Assembly: GCF_019925205.1 (NCBI RefSeq)
Contig: NC_083567.1
Span: 3,286,001 to 3,350,000 of the forward strand
DNA from: Metopolophium dirhodum
Taxonomy: Eukaryota; Arthropoda; Insecta; Hemiptera; Aphididae
Direction of reading: 5' to 3'
Length of the DNA: 64,000 nucleotides
The position numbers and the translations under genes are program-made. Shown piece by piece: positions 48,468 to 59,821 of the stretch (position 1 is its first letter; every line of letters begins with the position of its first letter). The notes beneath the pieces are model-generated. The model saw only the letters and a program-made list of their open reading frames with translations, did not search any database and was not told the origin of the DNA.

Positions 48468-51400
48468 TTAAGAAGTGTGAAATGTGTGTTGAAGATCTTC
48501 AAAGTCCAACATTCTTGTCTCTGTACTTAGTGTGTTATCAGTGTCGTTTAGGGGTTCAAACTGTTCTAAGCTTTTAATGAACTCTTCAGTAGATGTAGGA
48601 ACTAGATTCAATTCGTTAGTGAAGACCTCATAGACTCCATGACCCATAAAGGAATCTGGTTGAGATACGTTTGAAGCAGATGATGTGGATGCAATTGGAT
48701 AATCTAAAAATATTTATTTTTTTTGTACATTAGTAGGTATAAATATATACTCAATAATAATAATAACCTACCAATTATAGGAACATTCGCATGCAAATGA
48801 TCAGACATTGAGCGTAACCTTTCAGATACTAGACCATCTACACTTTCCAAAACGGCTTGATTTTCATCGCATAATATTGATTCTTCCATACTAGAGCTAA
48901 GTAAGAAATCTACCTTGGACGATTGACTATCAAAAATATTTAAATGGATAGGACTAGAGTGACAATTTAAATTTTGTGGTGTAGAAACTTTGGGTTCGAT
49001 AGATTTTGTGGAGTCCATAGCCCAAGCATTAGATTCTTGCTCCATTTCATAATCATTTTGAATGTCTTTTAAACTGTAAGAGCCTTTAGGTAAGCCAAAT
49101 AAATGTCCTAATGAATCATCTATGAACTAAAACATTAAAAAAAAAATTAAAACAAAATAAATATACACTAAAAGGATAAGATATTTGATCTATTTTACCA
49201 TTTGATTGTTATCAATAGAATTAGATTCACAATTTGATACAATTTTAAAAGATTTTGATAAATTTCTTAAATTTATAATTAGTGTATTTAGCTCTTTAGA
49301 AAATGCTTGCAGACCTCCACTCTCGAGGGTACTAGATAATAAATCCCAAACAGATATCGTTCCAGATAATGATTTCATAAGGTTGGTTTTTTTCAGATGT
49401 TTCATTATCTAATAACATACAAAAACAATTTATTTAACTGAAATATAGAAATTAGTTTCATATTATTGTTGTACTTGTTTCAAATGAAACTGCAAATTTT
49501 TTTTAGACTTAATATAAGCACAATGTCGATTTTTTGGAACTTCTGTCTGAGTATGAGTTTCTTTTTTACTATTAATTATATCAACTGAAATATAATAAAA
49601 TATAATAACATTTTTATAAAACATCTTTACTGTCTACATAATATCCAATATAGATTACTATTTATTGGTGTTTCGTGGAGGTTTTGGAAAATATCTTGTA
49701 ACTCTGAATCCACTTGTTTTTCAGCTGTATTCATCTTGTGAGAAGGAAACCTTTCCAAATGATCTTGCATTCGTTTATGGCCTAAATAAGTTTTACCGCA
49801 TCCTCCACAAACAAAATCTGATTTAACATTGTATTTTACTTTTTTTCTACCAATAACGTCTGGAAAAAATAATATTAATGTTATTAAACTATATATTTAA
49901 ATACTGAATACATATACGAACAACACATGACATTGTGTTTGTGGTATCAAATGTAGTAATATCACTCTAGTGTATTTTCTGACAATAAAGTAAAATATAA
50001 TCGTCAAAACAGGTTGTATGGGAAAATCGAGGAGAAAATTTATTGTACACTTGCTTACTAAAATTCAAAAAATTTAAAACTTAACCTGTCATTGGCTGGA
50101 TAACAGATAAGTTTAGATTTAAACTATACAAAATGGATTGGGAAATACAATGACAGTGATTAGATCCACATGAAAATATATATATATTAATTTCATCTTG
50201 CATTTAATTAAAAATAATATTAATTAAAAAAAAAAATCTCATCAAGTGAAAACTGCTGATAATTAAATTTTGGAATTCATTTCCATACATTTTTAATAAA
50301 TAAATAATATTGTGTTTTCATTCTAAATAGTAAAAAACAAACTGAATGTTAAGAAAGAACAAAAATCACAATAAAACATGATGCATTTTTTATATGAGAA
50401 TAAAACTTATTGAAAAGAATATAAATTGTATATTTTTTGTTTAGTTGGCGAAGTTCAGTTGTCATTCTAAAAGGAGATAGTATAAACATTTTCTTAATAG
50501 TTAAATGTTTTTTAATCTTATACAACCCCTTCACTGATTAAAGCAATTTTTTAAGAAATTAACATACTAATGATACTACTGCCTCTTGATTTTTTCTTAA
50601 AACTGATTAAAATGTTTAGGAAAAAGTTTCTCTACCCACAATACATATTATGTAAAACCTTAAACTATTAATTATATACATTATTTTAAATTTAAATAAA
50701 GAAAACAAGTATATACCATTATTGTCGACTATTAAAAATGAGTTCTTTTTGGTGGTTTCCATTGTGTTTTCACCATTTAAAAAGTGTTTTGGAGGTTTAC
50801 ACAAGCGGCCAGACTTTGTAGATGTTAATGGGTACTCTATAATCTATAAAAATATGTAAATATATACTACCGCCACTGAGAAAGCGCTACTGGGTTAGGT
50901 TAGGTTAAGGTTAGATCATCCGATCTCGCGCATTCCCACTACTAAACCTGCCCGTACGCTGGCCACCGCCACCGTCATTGCAACAACTAGTCAGAGAAAT
51001 TTGGACACAAAAATGCGGAGTTCGGTCATTTGGATACGCCAACGAGTAGTGCTCTTTCAGCGGCAGTTGTATAGAAAATATGATAAAAATAAGAAAATAT
51101 TAAAAGGTATTGAATTACGTCTTCTGGTTTGAACTGCTTTGAAGATTCCTCTTGTTTTATTTCACTCTTAATTAATTCGGTTATCAGTTTTCTTGGCCGT
51201 CCTCGTTTTGGAACTTTTATTTCAATACAATTTGTTTCTAAATCAGATGGTCTTACTAAACTGAATAAAAATAAATACAATTTTTATAATATGCTTATTT
51301 GTGTACAAAATTAATTAAGTATTGCCTCAAGTTTAAAGCATGAAATTAAGAAACTGTTTATTTATCTGACATATGAATCAAAAGATAAATGTCAATAGAA

Positions 51401-52755
51401 ATGTACTTACAATGTCATGAAGTAACTAAGTACTAATAAGTTAAAATATAAAATGTATTATTTCACTTAAATTTTTTTAATAATAATAACTAACAATTAT
51501 AGGAAAAACATAAAAATTAATAATAATATAAAAATATGAAATGTAGCTATTTTAATTCACTTACTGAACAATTACATTTGTATCAGTCGTTGGGTCATAT
51601 TTCAATACTTTATTGTCATCATTATGTATATCTTCATCTTTTATCAGTAGTGATACATCATTAACAGATTTTTCTGAATAATATGTGTTAATGTGTGGCC
51701 TAAGACAATTCAATAAAAATCATATAAGTAAGTACCTAATTAAAATACATTTGTTATACAGTTGATTACTAACTCAGTAGATTGATTGTTCTCTATGGCC
51801 GAGTGGTGTATAGTTTTGTCATAAGATAATTTTTTGGTTGACTTTGTAGAACTTGTGTGACAATCTATTGGCGGAACACACTCAGTACTCACTGTCGGAA
51901 CTTGATGGTGTACACTTGGAACATAGAAGTTATAAGACATCAGTTCTCCAGAAGTCATTTGGTATGGTAGTTGTACATTGCTTTCTTCGGTCAGCTCCGG
52001 AATCACATTTAAAATGTACACAGGATAGTTCTCCAAATTTTGTAAATCCATTTCTAGAACATAACACCCGTACACTGGTAATGCAAAACTGACTGTGCGT
52101 CTGTACTTACTGTGATAAACCACCAAATTAATAACAATTGCTTGTCAGCGGTGAACAAAAATTTTGTTTAAACGTCTTTTAAATTCAATCTTGATCTTAA
52201 AGTTAAAAATTTGAAATCGTGACAAAATTGAAAATAATATATCAAATATTGCTAGCGGAACATAGGTTTATAATAATAGGGATTATCATATTTTATCACA
52301 GAATAATAATTATAATCACTTTTTCGCGGACGTGTACCCAGAGAAAACGGTTTAATATGCAAAATATAATATATTCTATTATAAAAATTATACTTTCCCG
52401 CGGTTTACTAAGAATCGTTTTGGATTTGGGATTTGAGCTTGAGCATAATATATTTTTTACGCTAAAACTCGACTTGACTTGTTTTTGCCGTTTGCTCCTA
52501 TCACTAAACGATTGTTTCTGTTTACAAGCCACACATTGTATTCTGTGCCATAATCCCCGGTTAAAGACATAGATAATAAAGATTATTAGGTTAAAGATAG
52601 CGCAGGAACTGATTATAGTCCCTCCATATCACCATAGAACAATAATCTGTGATATCACTGCCTTAAAAAGTTGAGACAACAACTAAACAAGACCGTGTTC
52701 CATACCTTCCATCGTCGGTGTCCATACATTTTTTCAATTTAACAATGGCCATCAT
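48468..52755 (-). CDS. ZNF839-like C2H2 zinc-finger protein with AT-hook
   Basis: Ten coding exons on the minus strand: 52706-52755, 51774-52109, 51565-51699, 51119-51260, 50717-50843, 49659-49859, 49475-49584, 49199-49408, 48772-49126 and 48468-48703. All junctions agree in phase, giving 633 aa. An AT-hook (VPKRGRPRKL) is followed by the motif STKSGRLCKPPKHFL and one zinc finger, FVCGGCGKTYLGHKRMQDHL to FPSH, with spacing C-x2-C-x12-H-x6-H. The basic KSGRxxKPPKH block just before an atypical finger ending in P-x-H is the arrangement that I associate with ZNF839. The N-terminal and C-terminal parts are acidic and Ser/Thr-rich. Predicted nuclear; molecular role unknown. The first exon is the least certain. 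Without it, translation could start at Met 52051 (597 aa). It is divergent from SPAG7. Confidence 0.8.
50869..51067. mobile_element. 199-bp CpG-rich MITE carrying telomere-like TTAGG units
   Basis: Imperfect terminal inverted repeats of 23 bp (ACCGCCACTGAGAAAGCG at the left, 18 of 23 matching the inverted right end). Just inside the left end, 50892-50915 reads GGGTTAGGTTAGGTTAAGG and resembles insect telomere (TTAGG)n. It lies in an intron of the ZNF839-like gene. Confidence 0.6.
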
Positions 52756-53014
52756 TATTAATTGATACTTTATATTATACTTTTTAAAGTTATTAACTTT
52801 TCCATCGACATTTGAGAATATTCGAAGTTTTGAACATCGATCGCCGTCAAGTTGTATTGCGTTATCAATCTGCTCGTTTTTGTTAATAGTCAATTAATAG
52901 GCCGTAACAGCAATTTATAGTGCGTTAGCCGATTACAGTTTTGGGCAATCGATCGTTGTTGTTGTTGGACATAATTTGAGTTTACTTTTATTTACCCTAC
53001 CAAATTTCGTCATC
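52756..53014. promoter_or_regulatory. divergent promoter region of the ZNF839-like gene and SPAG7
   Basis: About 260 bp separate the two start codons, which point away from each other. The segment is richer in CpG (ATCGATCGCCG near 52837, CGATCGTTG near 52950) than its flanks. No TATA box lies at a clear position for either gene, which fits a housekeeping bidirectional promoter. Confidence 0.5.
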
Positions 53015-56000
53015 ATGGATTTACTTGGGTCGATCATGAAATCAATGGAAAAACCACCAACTGTGGACACCAAAGAAAAACTTAGGCAAAAAAGTAAGCC
53101 TTAATTGGGTGTTTATTATTTTTAGTTTACGAAATTTATTCGTGTTTTTTTGGCAAAGTGAATAACCCCGTATTATATAGTCATTATGTAAAATGTCTAC
53201 AAAATGTAGATATTATGAGTTTTGCCTAGTCTTCATGTGTGACAGTCAATAAACCAGTATACAATTTATGCTACTTAATAAAGTATTCAATTATTATAAC
53301 TGAACTTATTTAAACTGTATGATACTACAGTCCACTTATTGACAGTACATTCTGTACTCAGTGTAAATCTGTTGTTTATACAATAAAGTACATGATGGAT
53401 GCAAAATCAAAATTTAATACTGAGTTAAAAAAAAACCGAGAGAAATTAGCTAAAAATGCTTCATGTTTAACTGATGAGCAATATAATAATATAATCGGAC
53501 AAATATTAGAATTAAAACGCGGAGTTAAGAAAAAGGAGCCAAGAGACTTTCAGCTATTAAAAAGGTAAATATTTAATTATTTTTTATTCTAACTGCACAT
53601 AATGTAATAAGGATTTTAAATTAAAAACAATTTGGTCTTGATGTCTATTTTAATATTAAAATTAAATTTTTATTTTAGGTTTGATGTAATATTAGTTCAA
53701 GACAAATATAAATTGATAGTTCCTATGAAAGACAAAAGTGTTGTCCTGTATTATGTGTCTGATGGAAACCTTTATAATTTATTAAAATCTACTCATGTTT
53801 CGATTGGGCATGGTGGACGTGATCGGATGATAAAGGAATTAAGTAAAAATTATAAAAATATAAGCCGTAGTGATATTTGCACATTTTTACAAATGTGTGA
53901 ACCATGCCAAAAAAAACAAAGGAGTATTAAAAAAGCCATATTTGTAAAACCAATTATTTGTACTGAATTCAATTCCAGATGTCAGGTTGATTTGATTGAA
54001 TTTCAATTTATTGATGGAAAATTTAAGTATATAATGATCTATCAAGACAACCTTACAAAATTTGTAGTGCTAAGACCCTTAGAGCATAAACTAATTGAAG
54101 AAGTAGCTTACAACCTTGTCGATATATTTACTTTGTTAGGAGCCCCTTGTATTATTCAATCTGTTCATGGTCGAGATTTTTCTAATGGTATAGTTAACTG
54201 TCTTCGGGGCCTCTGGCCAGAATTAAAAATTGTTCATGGTGAACCTAGCCAGTCCCAAGAAAACGAAGAACAAGTAAAAAAAGACGTCAAGAATATGTTG
54301 ATTACTTGGATGCAGGATCGAAAAAGCTCTAATTGGAGTGAAGGTCTTCGTTTCATTCAGTTAATGAAAAATGAAGCTTATCATTCGGGCATAAAAATGT
54401 CACCTCATGAAGCATTATTTGGTACCAAAGTTAAAGTCGGGTTAAGTGAAAACATTTTATCTGATAATGCTGCACTAAATGTAGATAGTGAGGAAGATTT
54501 AAAAGAAATTATTCAAAAAAGTAAAGTTATAAATAAAAAACAAAATTTATCAAATTCTGACACTAGAAATGAAAAAAGGATTTCTGTTATTCAGTTAAAC
54601 AACAAAAATGTAAATGATTCGTGTAAAATTGTAAAAGAAAATCTCAAAAGGCAAACAAAGGAAATTAAAAAAAATTCAGATACAAATCTTTTACCAGCCG
54701 AAATTGGATCAGTACAACCTACAGTTCTGAAAAATAACAAATATCATGGGAAATTAAGAAATGTATTGCCAGTTATAGAGATGGTATTTAAAAAGTCATA
54801 ACAACATACCTTATAAAGATTATTAAAAACACCATAATTTTAAAATTTTCTTTTTTTCAGTTAACGACTGATGGCTTTTATAAGGCTAGAACTCAAGATG
54901 GAATTTTAACGCAACCTCATGCCAGAAGTGTATTTAATATATGTCAAAAAATGCTTACACCGTCTATTAATGAGACGGTGGAAAAGGATGTGGCATTAGG
55001 AACTTTGTCAAATGAACAATCAATAATTTCTGAGCAACCACATACCAATGGAAATGTCAAAATTAAAAGTGTGTTTGCATGAAAAACAAAATACTGTGAA
55101 ATTTATACATTTCACAGATTGCATATCATTAATTGCATATGATATTGATATTAATATAAAGAAACTTATAAATACTACATAAATTATTGTACAAATATAT
55201 TCATAGTTAATAACGGTTATAACTCATAGGTGCTTGCGTAAGGTTAAATTAAAAAAATTAAACTGAATAAATAATTAATAATATTATACAAAAAATTATG
55301 ATATTAAATTTTAAAATTATATTTGACTTTTCCTAAAATTTTTGGGTCTTATGCATTACGCGTATGACCTAACTTATTCACTTTGCTGGTAGCATAACTA
55401 TAGATTTTATCCCTGACTGATTTTTATTTTATATTTTATTTTAGAAGCCCAAGAAGTGTATGTCAAACAACAGAATAAGGAAAAAGCAAGAATGATACAG
55501 TTCCGTAATGAAGTAATACTAATTATTATTTCTACATTTTTATGATAAAGAATTGTATACTTTTTATTGTTTAATGTTATAAATTTAAAACTAAAATTGT
55601 CTAAGAAGACTATAGATAACCCTAAGAATAATTCTTCATACATTTTCTCTATTTAGGTGATTAAAATTTTTTCTCATTTGTTATCTTGTGTAAATAATAA
55701 AAACAAATTTTGAGTTTTTTCTTTTATAAATTCATTAAATTAAAATATAAATATAATTTAATTAATATGGTATTTTGTTTTAGACCGAGAAAAAAGTGAC
55801 ATCATTTGTTCAAGACGATCACCAGACTCGTTTGAAATTCCCTACTTTGAATAAAGTGTTACGCAATATTGTGTGAGTACATTAATTATTTTAATCATTA
55901 TTTATTAGACACTGTAAGAATATATATTTTTAAATAGACATGAAATTGCCGAGGATGCTGGAATGTTAGCTTATTCTTTTGGAGAAGAAGAAGTTGATCG

Positions 56001-57133
56001 TTATATTATGATATTCAAGAAAGACTCTCCGCCTTCTGAGGATGAATTAAATGCACTCCGAAATGGTCAAGAATGGAATGATGATATTGCTAAAAGATTA
56101 TTAGAACAGGTTTGTATTATATTATTAAGCTACAAACGTTCCACAATCAACCTCCAATAATAACACATTAATAAAAGTTCTACAGTTGTTCCATTCCTGG
56201 CCCAGAGGTCTAAAACAAAAATAATGTTGTGACCATGACTGAATAAACAGGCATTTTAGCTAAAATTTAATTTTCGCTATCGTCGCGTATGTTCCCCAGA
56301 CATGGAAAGAATAATATAAAATGGATAATGTAGATTATTATTAAAGCGTTTATTCCAAGTCTGTGGAACATTTTATCACAATTTTATGCGCAGTGTTATA
56401 GAGTTGACATGCCTGTTTATTAAGTCATGGTTGTGACCATCTTAATCCTGTTCCCCCATTTATACCGGCCTAGGTTCATTACTAGTAAAAAAAAAAAAAA
56501 AAATAGAATGTCAATGTGACTCATTTATGGATTAATAAATACTCATTAACTCCTTATATCAAAGCTTAATTTGTATACACTTATAATTTGTATACACATA
56601 TCATGGTTTAATAAATTTTAATTTTAATATTTCTATAGTATTTATTTTAAATATTATTCCGTATTATGTAAGTTCTTGTTAAAAATCAGTGTTTGGATAA
56701 TCAATAAATATACTTGTTTTTATAAATGATTAGAGGGAACAAGTTAAAATTGAAGAAATGTTAGATGAAGAAAAACGAATGATGCTAAAGCGAACCAACC
56801 AAGATAAGCCTAAATATAATTACAAAGAAAAATTCCAACACCTTGTTGGTTTAGAAGCAGCTGAACAAGCAGCACGGAAGACAGAAACTAATAAATCTTA
56901 TGGATTTGGTAAGTTTAAAATATTTTTTTTTTAAATTCTAAATCCAGCAAGTGTGTTCTAGTTTTGAATTCAACAGTCATAAAATATTTTATAATACAAA
57001 TTCATTTTCAGTTCCAAGTGAAAATAAAAAGGATCAAAGGTCAATCGAGCAAACACTAGCAGACATACGTGAAAAAAAACGATTGAAAATAGAAAATGAC
57101 AACTCTCAAAGTCAATCTTTAAAAACAGACTAA
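53015..57133 (+). CDS. SPAG7: SPAG7 homolog, R3H-domain protein
   Basis: Small nuclear R3H-domain protein predicted to bind single-stranded nucleic acid. Six coding exons: 53015-53093, 55445-55512, 55784-55872, 55938-56109, 56734-56908 and 57012-57133. They join in phase to 234 aa (human about 227). The start MDLLGSIMKSMEKPP is the family signature. The coiled KQQNKEKARMIQFRNE and KKVTSFVQDDHQTRLKFPTL lead into the R3H region, HEIAEDAGMLAYSFGEEEVD and RYIMIFKK. Then come DELNALRNGQEWND, YKEKFQHLVGLEAAEQAAR and SYGFVPSENKKDQRSIEQTL, and a basic tail. Intron 1 (53094-55444) contains a whole second gene on the same strand. The mRNA must therefore skip it by splicing over more than 2 kb. Confidence 0.94.
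53392..55082 (+). CDS. KRBA2-like integrase-derived gene, nested in SPAG7 intron 1
   Basis: Three exons, 53392-53564, 53679-54783 and 54861-55082, join in phase to 499 aa. The domain order is that of KRAB-A domain-containing protein 2-like proteins derived from Ginger/Gypsy-type integrases: an N-terminal helical part, an H2C2 zinc-binding motif (HVSIGHGGRDR to MCEPCQ), the rve core, then WMQDRKSSNWSEGLRF and SGIKMSPHEALFGTKVKVGL. The core has Asp162 (CQVDLIEF), but the usual SDNG motif reads SVHG, so Val220 replaces the second catalytic Asp. The third position keeps an acid (Glu255 in ENEEQV), with two residues missing just before it. The enzyme is probably inactive, yet the frame and splicing are intact, so it may be a domesticated gene or a recent decay product. 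Confidence 0.82.
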
Positions 57134-58793
57134 TTTTATTTTGTTATAGTCTACATTTCTATGAAATATGTGTTAAAGGTTTATTAAATCAGGCAAAATA
57201 GGAATACAGGACATATAAAAATTGCTTAGAATAAATATAAAACAAAGAAGTGTAAAAATTAAATTCTCACATTTAAATGTATTATTGTAACAAATTATTC
57301 AAAAATATATACTCATTTTATTTTTAATTAATTGTGTAAAGCAATACTCAATATATTTTTGATATTTATTTGACTAAATCAGATGTTAACATGTAAACCT
57401 AGTAATAAATGTAGAAGTAATCAAAAATAGTTGTATATTATGTGTAATTTGTATGATTTAACATTATTTTGATTTTTGTTATTGATTTAACTATATAAGT
57501 TAAGAATCAAATTTTATAATAAATTGTGTTATTAGTTACCATGTATGAGTAAAGATATCAAAAGTTATTTCTATAATAACAGTTATCAACCCTGTTTGAC
57601 CTCAGGAATGTACACACTTAACTTCATAATAATTAATAAGATTGTACCTATCAAAGTTAAATGATACAGTTTTGGCTGTCTAGATTCTGGTGATTAGTTT
57701 GCAGTCAAGCTTAATTATGATAATTTTATTTTCATTTTTATGAGTTTTCTATAATTGCTTAGCTTACTTTGGAGTTTTGACATTACATATGTGAAATATG
57801 TTTCCTTAATTTATTTAGGTGATATTTAGATTCCGTTGAGACTGTTGAGAGATTTGAAATTAGGTGAATGCTGTGTATTTGCTTCAATTAATTTTATTTA
57901 ATCTTCCAATTCACAATACCCCTGTGACCTGAATGTGTACAATTTAATGCTATACAGAGAACTAGAGAAGTAAAATTAGTAATTGTTGATTGAAAAGCTT
58001 GAAAGTTTGATGTAACATTGGGTATGAGTCGTTTTTAATTTCTTACGGGAATACAAAAATTCAAAACCACAATTTTTTTTAAGTCCATTTGAAAATTTTA
58101 TTTCAACACATTTGGATATTTAAACTAAATTTTTTCATGGAAATATTTTAGTTATAGAGAACTTCAAACTTTTTATTATCGCATAGTTAATTTAGCACAT
58201 TAAATTTTTCAAAATATTTAGACTTATTTTAAGCTATTTTTACCATGAACCTTACTGGCACTGTTAAAGAATAAGCATGGCATACAATATTGACTTATAA
58301 ATTATAAGTCTGTTATAACTTATATAACTTATAACACATACCTAATATTAATAAAGAATACTCGATACCTAGGTTATAATTATGTGAATAATATGTGCGA
58401 CGACTCAGGGCCGTCCTTAAGGATTTGCGAGGCCCAGAGCAAAAACCAATTTTACCACTTTTTTTCAAACGCAAGGCCTCCAAATGTAAGGAAAAAGCGC
58501 GAAGCCCTGCTCGCACTCCTCCCCTATAAGGGAGATGATTATTATCTTTAATCGATGAGTGAGAGTTTTTCCTGTAAAGCGTGTTTTAAGAGGACGCTAC
58601 CCATAGAACAGGTAAAATCAGGTTCATGTAAACTTCACCAGGGAAAAAAATCAAGTAACAGTATAAACTATACAATTAATATTTTAATATATAGATTATT
58701 ATTAAACAAAAAAAATCATAATTTTATAGTAATAATTATCCTTATTAAATAAGTATATGCCAAAAAATATAAAAACTTGAAAATAAAAATTTT
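57134..58793. other. intergenic stretch between SPAG7 and the LINE fragment
   Basis: AT-rich, no gene seen. 58408-58530 begins CAGGGCCGTCCTTAAGG and has GCGAGGCCCAGAGC, AAGGCCTCC and GCGAAGCCC. It resembles one end of a widespread hAT-like MITE. Confidence 0.4.
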
Positions 58794-58805
58794 AATTGTT
58801 GAAAC

Positions 58806-59214
58806 CGCTTAAAGCTTTTCAATCTATCTGCCTACGATTAATAACATCTTCTCCTTGGTATTTCACAAACAATAATCTTCACAAATACCTAAAAATTCCT
58901 ACACTCAATCAATTAGCAAAAGCCCATTACTCTAAATTTCACTCTACCTTTAACTCTCACAGTAATCCATTAATAAAAAAAATTTCTTCCACCTCACTTC
59001 CTGGCAATGTAATTAGAAGACTCAAAAGACAGTGGCCTAGAGACCTAATAAATAAAAAAAAAAAAAACCACGACATCTAAAATGTACTCAGTCGGGTGGT
59101 GCTGCTGAGTGCCTGCCCAAAAATGTTACTTATACTATATTAAATATCCTATTTGCTCATTGTACATAATGTTGTATAGATTGTAAATTATTTAAATGAA
59201 AAAAAAAAAAAAAA
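58806..59214 (+). mobile_element. 5'-truncated jockey-like LINE
   Basis: An open frame of about 85 codons contains FQSICLRLITSSPWY, LHKYLKIPTLNQLAK and the closing IRRLKRQWPRDL, typical of the C-terminus of jockey-type reverse transcriptase proteins. It is followed by a short 3' UTR and a poly(A) run (59199-59216). The 12-bp direct repeat AATTGTTGAAAC flanks the insertion (58794-58805 and 59215-59226), so this is a target-primed, 5'-truncated copy. Its reading frame is not disrupted in the remaining part, suggesting a young insertion. It cannot move by itself. Confidence 0.85.
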
Positions 59215-59226
59215 AATTGTTGAAAC

Positions 59227-59821
59227 AAATCATACAAATTGCAATGGCCAGTATTATGTTAAAAAATAATGATAGACAATTATTGTAATAACTAATAATC
59301 AAAAAATATGTAGGTAGGTATATTATATTGTTATGACATTATGTTATAACTTATAATATAATATTTTGAACTGTGAATTAAAATTATGAGATACAGTTTG
59401 TAGATATTAAAACCTGTATTAAGTCTAATATAAATCCATTATTATAACTATTTAGTACCTATTGATAGATTTCTCTAACAATAATTTTTTTCCATTTTTA
59501 ATTGTTGTGTTTACTCAGTAGAGAAATATAATTTCCAATGTGATCATGTCTTCCGGTCTTCGTGATATTATTCGAGTCCCTAATGCAGGGTCATAGAACA
59601 ATATGTATGTATTATTCAGATTTCGGGCGGGTTTTTTAATTTCGTTGTGAAAGTCAAGGAGGTTGTAACGTAGTTTGAAATCTATCCTCCCCGGCGCCTG
59701 AATCTTGTTTATAAAAACCTAACCTACAAAATCAAAACTCTACTATCTTTCTGAGTGTTGGTGTTCTGTTGAAATGTTCTTCTAGTTTTCGCGTCTGGTT
59801 CAGTAACACTTTTCCGTCAAA
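59227..59821 (+). promoter_or_regulatory. upstream region of RpS4
   Basis: The last 200 bp before the start codon contain pyrimidine-rich segments (CTACTATCTTTCTGAG near 59740, CACTTTTCCGTC just before ATG) in which a TOP-type start would be expected. The exact start is not determinable by eye. The distal part is AT-rich with TAGGTAGGTA. Confidence 0.4.

Noticed and set aside
49206..49412. Plus-strand frame over the ZNF839-like exon
   Set aside because: Shadow of the minus-strand exon, whose phases join with its neighbours.
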